This document shows, piece after piece, positions 35,601 through 47,600 of a stretch of 64,000 nt of DNA; the stretch's first letter is position 1; each line of letters opens with the position of its first letter. The DNA is taken from positions 18,099,590 to 18,163,589 of the forward strand of contig CM055109.1 in NCBI GenBank assembly GCA_029204225.1, in the 5' to 3' direction. The notes under the pieces were generated by a model, which was given only the letters and a program-made list of their open reading frames with translations, ran no database searches and was not told the origin of the DNA. Both the position numbers and the translations under genes were made by a program. The DNA comes from Diphasiastrum complanatum. Its lineage: Eukaryota; Streptophyta; Lycopodiopsida; Lycopodiales; Lycopodiaceae.

Positions 35601-38600
35601 TGCAAGCTCGCATGGATAGTGTGGAAAAGACCGTCGCAGAGATGCGAGCAATGATGGTAGCTTGTGGTTATGCGTCTTCTTCGCAGTATGCTCAGCCTTA
35701 TCCGTCTTTTGTTGTTCGTCCTGTGTTACCTCCACCCCATCCAGAAGACAAAGATATCAAACCGACCCGTTTCGCGGGAAACACTCCCCAACGCAATACT
35801 GATATCGTAGATCAGTGGTTGCATAAGTGGGAGGAGTATTTTGATTTGAAGCGGTCCCCAACTGATGAGGGTTGGCGGGTCCGCAAAGCTGCTTACCATT
35901 TCATTGATTTTGCTGACAGGTGGTGGCGCAAGTTGTTGAAGTCTAATCAGGCTCCATCCACCTGGCTTGAGTTTAAGCGAGCTTTCAGAGCTCAGTTTAT
36001 TCCTCCACATGAGCATGTGCGTGCGCTTGGCTTTTGCATCGTCAGAGGTAGTACATGGGTGCAGGAATATGCTGATAGGTATCGTGAGATGCTGATCAAG
36101 ATTCCGGAAGAGATTCTCGAGTGGCTAGTAGTCCACAAGTTCATATTTGGCCCTCGTGAAGAGTTGAGGCCTTCAGTGCTTAATGAAGGATGCAAGACCT
36201 TAGAAGAGGCAGTTGCTACAGCTCTCAACTTTAAAGGTAATGTGCGCACCAAGGCTGAATCTGGAGCGCCAAGCTGGTCTCAGAAAGGGTTCGCGAAAGT
36301 CTGGCCAAGCTGATCAGAAAGGCTTTTCGCAGAAGGATCCTATCCAGATGCAACAGACTTTGAAGCGCAAGGCGGGATCTCCTATGGCTCGTCGTGCTTA
36401 CAACAAGTCTCCCCTCAGTCCTGAGCAAAAGGAAAAGGCCAAGAAAGACGGATTATGCTTTTTTTGTCTTGGCAAGCATCTTTTCAAAGATTGTCCTCGA
36501 CGTACGGGCAAGAAGCTCCATACTATGCAACGTCAAGATGAGGGCAAGGATGAGGGAATTTTGGATGACTCGTTGGTAGGTGATGATGAGGACACTCATT
36601 GTGTCATGACTTTTTCGGTGCGGAAGCTTGTTCCAGAGGCACCAGTTTGTTATTTGTCCACCAAGGCGCGGGAAGCTTATCAGTTTCAGATAGTGAACTG
36701 ATACGCATGAGGGGAAAGCGGGAAGGTCATGAAGTTATGGACTCGGCTCATTACATTCGCCGCGTCCATTTACATTTACAGTTACTTTACTTTATGCATA
36801 AGCAGGCTTTGGGCCCTTTTTTATTCATTAGTGACATTCAGACTATATGGTTGGCCTTTGGCCTTATTATTCATTATTAGGCCATTTGGACATATTACTG
36901 GAGAGTGGGGGCCTTCTTGGAGGGCGCACTATTATCCCTCCCAGTTGGGCCCTAGCCAGTGGAAGCTTCCTTTTAGGGCTTCCTCTTGGCTATAAGTAGG
37001 GAAACTGTGTCATTTGTCATTCAGCTGATGATATTGATCTCTCTCTTTAGCCTCCTTAATCTCTCTTTTTCCTGCTTTCTAGGGTTAAGTCTTGCTTATG
37101 TGATGCTTTCATAGCTTAATGATAGATCAGCTGTGGCTCTATTCGTAACTTGGTATCAGAGCACTTTTCTGAGCACAATCTGGAATTTTCTCTTTGCTGC
37201 CTTGCCTTGCTCCTCCATCGCTGTTCCTACAGCTTTTTACCGTTTTGACAGCCCTGTTCCATCGCTGCTCCTTCCACTCCTTCCTGCCCAGCGTTCCCCC
37301 TGTTTTGTTCCCTCTTTTCTTTGTTGTCCAGCGCCCATCCTCATCCAAAAACTACCCAATTCCGACATCATTTGCTATTCCAAACAGCTAAAATTCTTCA
37401 ACCTGTAAATCGCTGCCTCAACACTCCCAACTTGTCACTTTTGCCTTTTCTTTTCTCCAATTCCAGCCATCTTTTACAGCTTATCAAAAGGCTGTCGCGC
37501 GCTCATTCTCCACCACATTTTCAGGAATTCTGACTCCGTTTACTCTTTCAAATTCACATTGTATCCCTGGCTGTCCAGCGCATTTTTACAGCTTCTCCAT
37601 TGTTCATTGCTGTCTGTTTTTTTTTCGGTTGTGATAATATTGGTTGTAATAGGCTAATTTGGGGTGACGACAAGAGTCCGCTCCCTCAAGTTTTCGTCTA
37701 TTCCTTCCACTATCATTATGGCACATTCACCTACCCCAAGTGAGACTACTTAGGAAACCTTATCCGATCAGTTTTGTCGCATGGATGAGACCCTTTCTGG
37801 CCTCGTTCCTCGCTTCGATTCAGTTATGACCGGCTTTGCTACTATGCAGTCACAGATTGATTCTTTACAGCCTCATGGTCCTGGTAAAGCTCCTGTTTTT
37901 CCTACATTTGGGACTCCCCCTCCATTTGGATTTCCATCTTCTTCTGCTAGTCAGCCTGGTGGTGGACCGTTCATTCCATCTAACCCACCTCCTGGTTTCT
38001 TTCCTCGTCCCCCCCTTCCTGAGCCACACTTTGCTCGAGACTTTCGTGATAGGGTACAGCTTGCTACCTATTCCGGTTCCTCCGACGGGAACTTATTAGA
38101 GAATTGGTTTGCTAAGCTTGACACATATTTTCAGATTTACCCCAAGACTGATCCTCAGAAGATCCAGTTGGCTGCTTTACATTTAGATGGACGTGCCGCC
38201 ACGTGGTGGCGAGTTTATAGAGTTGATCCTGATCGGGAAGGGCTCCATGTATGGCATACTTTTCGTCGTGACCTCCGCCATGCTATGATTGATCCTCAGT
38301 GGCTGGACCGCCAACGTGATACATTCCGTAGTCTCACTCAGACCAGTGATCTTGCTTCTTATACAGATCAGTTTATGGAGCTTTCTTATCTTTTCACAGA
38401 TCTACAGCCCACTGAGCTTATTTCTCGTTACATTGCTGGGCTTCGTGGTGCTTTACGTTATGATATTTCTTCCTTCCGTCCTACCACACTTGTTGAGGCG
38501 ATGTCTCTTTCCAGTACTTTACAACATAAGTACTCTGACACCCTTCCTTCCCGCTTCTCCCGACCCCGTCCTTCTGCTTCATCTTTTCCCGCTACGTTCA

Positions 38601-41600
38601 CCCCTACACCGGCCCCTTCTGTTCCAGCTCTCTCCATTGCCCCTTCGCCTCCTCGTCCTCCGACTCCTCGACCTGCTTTTGTCCGACGTTACACGTCTGC
38701 AGAGTTCGCTGATCTTCAGCAGAAGCGTCTTTGCTTTCGTTGTAAGAGTCCTGACCATCTTGCCCGTGATTGCCGCCAGCCTCTCCCTACTACTACTGCT
38801 GTTTTTTACCATGAGGGCACTACTCCAGATGATTCCGATATCTACATTCATATTTCTGATGAGCCTAACTTATCCTCTGAGCCTTCCCCTGATTTACTTC
38901 CTACTACTTGCCATGCTCAGCTTGCCTATGCTACTTGGACAGGGCGTCCTGGTCCTCGCTCCATTCGGTTACGTGTGCGTATTACAGGTCGAGAGTATAT
39001 TGCTTTAGTTGATACTGGTAGCACTCATTCTTTTATTAGCAGTTATATCACTAGTCGGATCCGTGCTTCACCTGTTCCTACTTTCCAGCCTCTCACAGTT
39101 GAGGTTGCCAGTTCTCATTCTTTTCCTAGTTCTCAGATGTTTCAGCGTTTACCATACCGCATTGGAGATTTCTCTGGACAGGCAGATCTTTACATTATCC
39201 TATGGAGCGTTATGATCTTATCCTTGGTGCTGATTGGTTTGCATCTCTTGGAGCCGTTACACTGGACTTGACACAGCAGACATTGACATTTGTACATGAT
39301 GCAGTTACACACTCACTTTTGGGCATTGATTCTCAAGGAGACTTCCAGTTGATTACTGGGAAGCAGCCTGCCGAAGGCTCATTGTGCTGCCTTATTATGT
39401 GTTCAGCGGGCAGTACCAGTTCCTCCAGTTTCTACACCAGCAGCTGTTCCTCAGGTGATTTCTGACTTATTACATCAGTATGCTTTTGCCTTTTCAGAAC
39501 CTACGACGCTACCACCATTACGTGACGTGAACCATCATATTGATTTGCGTCCTGGTTCTGCTCCTCCCTCCCGTCCCCCTTATCGTATGTCTCGATCTGA
39601 GCGTGATGAGCTTGAGCTCCATATTACTGCCTTGTTAGATCAGGGTCTCATTGTTCCTAGTCAAAGCCCTTTTGGTGCTCCTGTTCTCCTTATTAATAAG
39701 AAAGATGGTACCAAACGCCTTTGTATTGATTACCGTGCTTTAAATAAGTTGACTATTCGTAATCAGTACCCTATTCCACACATGGATGACCTCTTTGACC
39801 AGCTCGGTACCTCTAAAATCTTTTCCGAGATAGACCTTCGTCCTAAACCCTAAACCAAATCAGGATGCACCCTTCTGACGAACATAAGACTGCTTTCCGT
39901 ACTCATCTTGGTTTATATGAATTTCGTGTGCTTCCTTTTGGTGTTACTAATGGCCCTCCTACGTTCCAGAATGTGATGAATTATGTCTTACGTCCGCTTC
40001 TTGGTCATTGTGTCTTGGTTTATTTTGATGATATTCTTTTTTTTAGTCAGTCTCTTGCTGAGCATGTTGCCCATCTTTCCTTGGTTTTTCAGTTACTTGT
40101 ACACCACCAGTTATTTGCTAAGTTGTCTAAATGTTCTTTTGCTGTTTCTGAGATCGAGTTTCTTGGTTTTCTTATTTGTAATGGTCACATTCGTCTGGAC
40201 CCTCATAAGGTTCAGGCCATCCAGGATTGGCCTATACCTACTGATATTCATCATGTTCGTATGTTTCTTGGGTTAGCCACTCACCTTCGTCGTCCAGTTC
40301 CTCATTTTGCCACTATCGTAGCTCCTCTTCATGCACTTTTGAAGAAGTCTAGTACTTTTCTGTGGACTCCTGATTGTCAGACAGCGTTTGATACTCTTCG
40401 TCGTGCTGTTGTTGATGCTGCCGTCATGTGTTTACCGCAGTTTGATCAGAAGTTTCTTGTTGAGACTGATGCTAGTAATGTTGGTTTGGGTGCTTTACTT
40501 CGCCAGTCACAATGTATTATTGCTTATGAGTCGCGTCGTCTTCGCTCTTATGAGCAACGTTATTCTGTGCATGAGAAAGAGCTTCTTGCTATTATCTATG
40601 CTCTTAAGAAGTGGCATCATTATCTGTATCGAGTCCCATTTGACATTATTACTGATCACCAGTCTTTACGTTATCTGTTTTCTCAACGTGACCTTAGTGA
40701 TCGTCAATTTTGTTGGTTGCAGTTTTTACAGTCTTTTAATTTCTCCATATTGTATCGTCCTGGTCGTGCTAACACTGCTGCTGATGCATTATCTCGTCTT
40801 CCAGCTTTGTTAAATACACTCGTTTCTACTATTCCTCCATGGTTTGATGCTCTACCTGCAGCATACCTTACATATTCTGATTTTCGTGATGTTTATAGTT
40901 CTGCCCCACCTGTTTCGTCCAGTCCTCATCAGGTTTACTCCATTATTGACAATCGTCTTTATTATTATGATTCTCTTTGTATCCCTAGTTCTTTGCGTAT
41001 CCGTTCCCAGTTGTTGTCGGATGCTCATTCCTCTCCTGTTGGGGGTCACTTTGGTTTTCAGAAGTCTTATGCTCGTCTCAAAGACCATTTCTATTGGCCC
41101 TCTCTTCGGTCTGAGCTTGCTGTACTTATTCGTACCTGCCCTTTCTGTCTTCGTAATAAGTACTCCCGTTCTAAATCTGCTGGTTTGCTCCAGAGTTGGC
41201 CTATTCCTCATCGCAAGTGAACTGATATATCTATGGACTTTATCCTTGGCCTTCCCCATACCCAGCGTGGTCACGATTCATGTATGGTGGTAGTTGATAG
41301 GTTCTCGAAACAGGCACATTTTATCCCAGTTCGCAGTATTATCACAGCAGAGCAGTGTGCACGTTTGTTCCTATCAGAGATTTTCCGCCTGCATGGATTT
41401 CCTCGTACTATCCTTTCTGATTGGGATAGTAAGTTTACATCTATATTCTGGACAGAGCTTATGTGTATTTTGGATGTTCAGCTTTTTATGGGTTCTGCTT
41501 ATCATTCTACTTCTGATGGGCAGTCTGAGGTCCTTAACAGGATCCTTGAGGATTATTTACGCCATTTTGTTACTCCTTCAGGGAAGGATTGGGATCAGCA

Positions 41601-44600
41601 TTTATGTTTAGCAGAGTATAGCTATAATAGCTCTGTTAGTACCAGCACAGGTGTCTCTCCATTTTTATTATCTCATGGCTATGCACCTCTTTTACCTGGC
41701 ATTCCTCTTCCTCCTGAGGATACACCTGTTACACTTGCATCTTTTCTATCAGGTGCTCGAGAGCTTATTACTCGGGCCAGTTCTCATTTACAGCATGTTC
41801 AGCAGCGTTATCAGACCTCAGTTGATCGTCACCGCCGCCATGTTGAGTTTCAGCTTGGAGATATGGTTTTTTACGCTTACGGTTTGCACGTCATCATTTT
41901 GTCCAGGGCCATGCTTCTACTGAGAAGCTTGCACCACGTTATTATGGGCCTTATCGCATTGTGGAGGTTCTTAGTCCAGTTACATATCGCTTACAGCTTC
42001 CTGCTTCCACACGCGCCTGTGATGTATTCCATGTCAGTTTATTACGTGCTGCTATTGAGGATGACGCTCCTTGTGATGCTGAGTTTCCTACTGTTCCAGA
42101 GTTATTTCCACTTTTACCTGCTGCTATATTACAGGTCCGTCTATACCATAGTCGACGCCGCTGGCAGATTCAGTTTTTGGTCCAGTGGGATGGTCGTCCT
42201 ATTGAGGAGGCTACATGGGAGCCTATTGATGTGTTTTATCATACACCATTACTTGCGGATCAGGCTCGTGCTCTTGCTGCACTTGTTGATTCCTCTACAT
42301 CAGATGTTCCTCTAGCTGTTGATGCACCAGGGCTTGCTGCTACTTGATCCGGTTATCTTTTCGGCAGTTGGGTCTTTTTTTGTGTCGGGGAGAGTTATGG
42401 ACTCGGCTCATTACATTCGCCGCGTCCATTTACATTTACAGTTACTTTACTTTATGCATAAGCAGGCCTTGGGCCCTTTTTTATTCATTAGTGACATCCA
42501 GACTATATGGTTGGCCTTTGGCCTTATTATTCATTATTAGGCCATTTGGACATATTACTGGAGAGTGGGGGCCTTCTTGGAGGGCGCACTATTATCCCTC
42601 CCAGTTGGGCCCTAGCCAGTGGAAGCTTCCTTTTAGGGCTTCCTCTTGGCTATAAGTAGGGAAACTGTGTCATTTGTTATTCAGCTGATGATATTGATCT
42701 CTCTCTTTAGCCTCCTTAATCTCTCTCTTTCCTGCTTTCTAGGGTTAAGTCTTGCTTATGTGATGCTTTCATAGCTTAATGATAGATCAGCTGTGGCTCT
42801 ATTCGTAACTCATGACGTGCTCGTCTTGTTTGACACCGGTTCCTCGCATAATATTATCAATTCTTGCGTGGTGAGGAAGTTTCACTTGGCTACTATTCCA
42901 TCTGATTACCGGTATACTGTTGAGATGTTAGATGGTAAGGGAATAGAGGTTTGGGATGAAAGAATCTCTCGGGTGTCTTTGTCTATTTAGATGTATACCG
43001 AGAAGTTAGATTTTGAAATCACTAAACTAGCTAAATTTGATATTGTACTTGGTAAGCGGTGGCATGCAAGTAAGCAGCCCACTATAGATTTTAAGTCACA
43101 TGTGTATAAGTTCGGGCATGAGGTTATGTCTCATGTCTTAAAGGGGGAGAGACCATCTGTTGAGGGTCCTCTTGTTACCTGTATGCAAATAAAGAGAATG
43201 GAGATTAAGTATTTGAGGTTGTGTTATGTGAATGTTGATTCTAGTTTTGATTCTTATGTTGGTAATAATCAGATAAACACACTCACTAATAAACCACAAG
43301 AAGCTTCATTTACTTTTGCATCCCCTAGTGCACATGCATTTTCATTACAGCCTAGATGTGACCCAGCAAGTGAGTTGGAGATGTCCATCCGCACTCAGTT
43401 TAAACACGTGCTAATTAGTAATATGCCAGAGGGATTGCCGCCTAGTCGGAACGTTGATCATCGTATTGAGCTCGTTCCAGGGGCAAGTCCGGTATGTAGG
43501 CCTCCTTATAGGATGAGCCTAAAAGAGGAAGAGGAAGTCAGAAAGATGTTGGAGGAGTATCTCAAGCTGCGAAGCGGAATATATCGCAGCCTCAAGAGTT
43601 TCTAATGAAGTAGTTTGGTTGCGATTCATGCTTGAACATCTACATCAACTTGATGAAGACCCAAGTTCTTTATTTATTGACAACACTTCTGCTATTGTAC
43701 TTTCAAAAGATGCCGTATTTCATGGGACGACCAAACATATTCATATCAAGTATCATCATTTGAGAGATCCAGTCAAGAAGAAGATTGTCTCCCCTATCTT
43801 CATTGACTCAAGTAACATGGTTGCAGATATTCTTACAAAACCACTCCATGCAAAATTATTTCATCGTCATAGGAAGAAGCTTGGAGTATGCAAACTTGAC
43901 CAAACTTAAGAGGGAGCTATTATGGTTTAAGTTTGATAAATTTCACCATGTATTTTAGTGCCACGCAATTTTAATTTGCGTTGTATTCTCTCAAAGTTTA
44001 AGTAGGCCAATAAGTGGTACATGGTCATACCTGGGTCCAAAGTTTAAAGGCCCAAATAAACTTAGGCAAATGTTTTCTAGTACAAACTCGTGGAGGGCCT
44101 TCTTGTATGAGGATGCCACTTGTCCACTGGAGTTTGGTAGACCCCCATGCATATGTGCATGGGGGAGAAAAAGTTAGTTTGCCACATATCCTAGTTTGCA
44201 TGCGACATGCAAGATGCATGCATGACAAACTAGACACATGCAATTAGACATGCAAATTGCCACCTACCTTGGACACTTGGCAATAGCATGCAATGCATTG
44301 TACATACATCAATTCTTATAAATAGAACCTCCACGATTTGGAGGAGTGTGATTTTGGGATACCATTCTTCATCACTTTGTTGTCTCCTCCATCTCAGATT
44401 GTGTAGTAGCTCGCAGTAGGATCTTATCTGATCATTTACTTGTTTCTCCTTCTCCTCTCATCAGATTTCGATGAGAACAATTGCATACTGATTCTTGGAG
44501 GAGGGCGCTACTAGTCAGATCATTCCCACTTCGAATTCAGAACAGATATGATCCAGGACAACAATCAACCATTTCTGGGAGGGCGCTGGTTCTGTTTTGT

Positions 44601-47600
44601 TCAATCATACATTTCTCTTTCATGTATTGTCAGATTTAGGTGAAATCAAAGGCATAAGTCATCTATTGCATAGGCTCTATTAACGGAAGCAATTACAAGT
44701 CAATCTGGTACTGATTTTTCCAGATTTAACGCTTTCAACTATAGTGGCCAGCAAGTAGACATATTCCTGTCCTTGATTCATCTGAAAGGCATAGAGAAGA
44801 ATTCACACAGATTGAACTAAGATCAAATCTATGAACCACAACTTGCTGATTTTGATCCATTTTGAGTTGTAGAAGACCATCGAGGATTCCTAGATTGGTA
44901 AACCTCAATTTTATGATCCTTTTCTATCTGTATTTTTTCTCTAACAGTGGTATCAGAGCTATGGCTTCTACTTCTACTTTTCAGGCAAGGACAACGATCC
45001 TAGATGGATCCAACTACCCTGCATGGAGATCAAAGACTCGACTGATTCTGCAAGCTGAGAAGCTGTGGCCTTATGTTGATGGGATCATTCCCAAACCGCA
45101 TGTACCTGATGTAATAAATACAGTAGCTTATGAAGAAGATTTTAAAGATCTTCACGCCTGGTTGCATGCAGATTCTAAAGCTAAAGTGATTATTTCCCAA
45201 ACCTTTTCAGAAGATATTTTTCTCACTGTTGCCGATTCTGCTACAGCAAAGGAGATGTGGGATGAACTTGCTCGAAGATTTGAGTCAAAATCACAAACTC
45301 AAATCTTATATCTGTTTGAGCAACTTACTAGTTTAAAGTGGGATGGAATTTCAGATTGTGATACTTTTCTTTTCAAGTTACAATCTTTGTTTAGTGCTCT
45401 ACAAAGTGCAGGTAGAATAACTCCCAAGGAGGAGAAACTTACGTACCTGTTGCGAGCACTACCACCCTCCTACATCTACATGCGACCTGTTCTTACAGGT
45501 AAATCATTTGAAGAGGCCATTCAAAGCCTTCGAGAGGAGTATCTCATGCGGCAAGGAAGTTCACCTTCTCAAGGAGGAGCCAAAGCTTTATATGCGAATA
45601 AAGGAAAGGGCAAGGCAAAAGGACGCAGAAACCAGTTTCAAGCTACTAGCATGCAAGATCCAAACAATAAAGATTCCAAAGTGGAATCATCTGAGCCGAA
45701 GTCAAAGAAATCTTTTTGCAACTATTGTAAAAAGCCAGGACATACTCTTGATAAATGTTGGGCTAATCCCAGACTAGCTTGTAGACATTGTGGCAAAACT
45801 GGTCATTCATCTTTCAAATGCTATTCTAGGCCTAACAATAGTAAAGCCAATGTTTGTCAAGAGGAACAACTTTCTTCTAACTCAAGCAAAGAGGAAAACA
45901 CTCTAGCTGCTGCTTTTGTTTGTGTAGACAATTGTTTTAATTCTACTGATAATACTTCCAAAGTTGTGATAGATTCTGGAGCTACTGCTCATATCATCTC
46001 TAATAGAGCTATCTTGTCTAGTTATTCTCCTAGTTACACTCAGAGATATGTCATTTCAGGAGATGGTAGTCAACATGATGTTTCAGGAATAGGAAGCTTG
46101 AATTTACTCACAATTGAAGGTTCTAAAGTTCTTCGAAATGTATTGCATGTACCAACCATGCAAAAGGACTTGTTGTCAGTAGCCCGCATGACAGATGTGG
46201 GCATCAAAGTTCTGTTTCTTGATAATGGTTGTAGGCTAATGGACACAAAAAGTGGAAAGCAGCTTGCAACAGGCTTACGGAGGGAGAACCTGTATCATGC
46301 AAAAGTTCTTATTGCATGTGACGAAGTTTCAGCCGTTGAAGACAAGATGCATGCATTATGGCATGCTAGGCTCTATCACATGAGCATGCGAAGCATTCTT
46401 AATGCAGCAAAGAAAGACTTGTTTGAAGGGGTTGATTTTGACATCAATACTCCCACTTCATATCATCCATGTGACTGTTGCATGCTGGGCAAGATGACTC
46501 GCTCTCCATTCAATAAGGAGGGCCATAGATCTAAAGAACTTCTTGAATTAGTTCACTCAGATGTTTGTGGACCTTTGCCTGTTAACTCTATTCACATTCA
46601 TTGACGATTTTAGTCGATTAGCAATGATCTATTTTATTGCTAATAAGAGTGACGTTCTTTCGAAATTTAAAGAATTTCTCAGTTTTGTGCACTCTAAGAC
46701 TTCAAAGAGAGTCAGACAACTACGTTCAGATCGTGGTGGTGAATATATTTCTACAGAATCTCAAGAGTTTTGTACCAGCAATAACATTCTACATCAGTTT
46801 ACGGCTGTGTACACCCCTCAGCACAATGGTGTTGCAGAATGGCGGAATCAAACTCTTGTTGAGGCAGCACGCTGCATGATGATTCATGCAAAATTACCTG
46901 CGAAATTTTGGGCGGAAGCCGTTAACACTGCCAATCACTTGCAGAATCGTACTTTACAATCTCTAGATAAGGAGAAAACTCCTTATGAATGTTGGACCAG
47001 GAAAAAGCCCAAGTTAACACATGTTAGAATTTTTGGATGTCTAGCATATTTATTTGTTCCTAAAGTTAAACGCAATAAGCTAGACAATAATGCTATGCCA
47101 GGAATTCTAGTTGGATATGATGCAATCTCAAATTATTATAAGATTTACATTCCAGCTACAAAAAAATTTCATTTTTCTAGAGATGTACGTTTTGATGAAT
47201 CAAAGTTCATAGATGATCCTTTATTCCATAAAAAGGAAGAAACAGATATTCTAGGATATGATGTTTTCAAACTGTTTGATGCTACCCCAGAAAAGCAGCC
47301 TATTGTTCCAATTATGCATGAACCTCTTCTAGAAGAAGAAGAAGAAGAAGAAATCATTGAACATGCAGGTGAGGAAGAAGAAGAATTCGAAGATGAGGAA
47401 GCTGCTGCATCACGGCCAAGGAGAGAAAGACGAGAGCCATTTCGCTTCCAAAGAGAATTTGGATATTTTGTGGAAGCTCCATCAACTTATGAAGAAGCAA
47501 TGCAAAGTAAAGAACAAAATCAATGGCGCAAAGCTATGGATGAAGAGATGGAGTCCATGTATCGACACCAAGTTTGGAAACTACAACCTTTACCACCAGG

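Larger units (their letters stand above)
34504..36732 (+). mobile_element. Gypsy element D, segment 1 (LTR end, leader, gag)
   Basis: The 3' tail of a plus-strand LTR (ending GTGACA at 34647) is followed by the primer site TGGTATCAGAGC at 34650-34661, a leader, and gag. The element is interrupted at 36732 by insertion of element B and resumes at 42811. The start of its LTR is missing, probably because element C landed there. Confidence 0.85.
36733..42810 (+). mobile_element. Chromovirus element B, complete but defective, nested in element D
   Basis: Two 418-bp LTRs differ by 4 C/T transitions. A perfect 5-bp target duplication CATGA lies at 36728-36732 and 42811-42815. Element D's frame reads across the site if B is removed. 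The order is LTR, primer site, leader, gag, protease, RT, RNase H, integrase, chromodomain, purine tract, LTR. At least five lesions disable the polyprotein. Confidence 0.96.

Noticed and set aside
44014-44247. Pair of opposite-strand ORFs in the copia F LTR
   Set aside because: They arise from overlapping GCATGC palindromes in the LTR; no protein motif.
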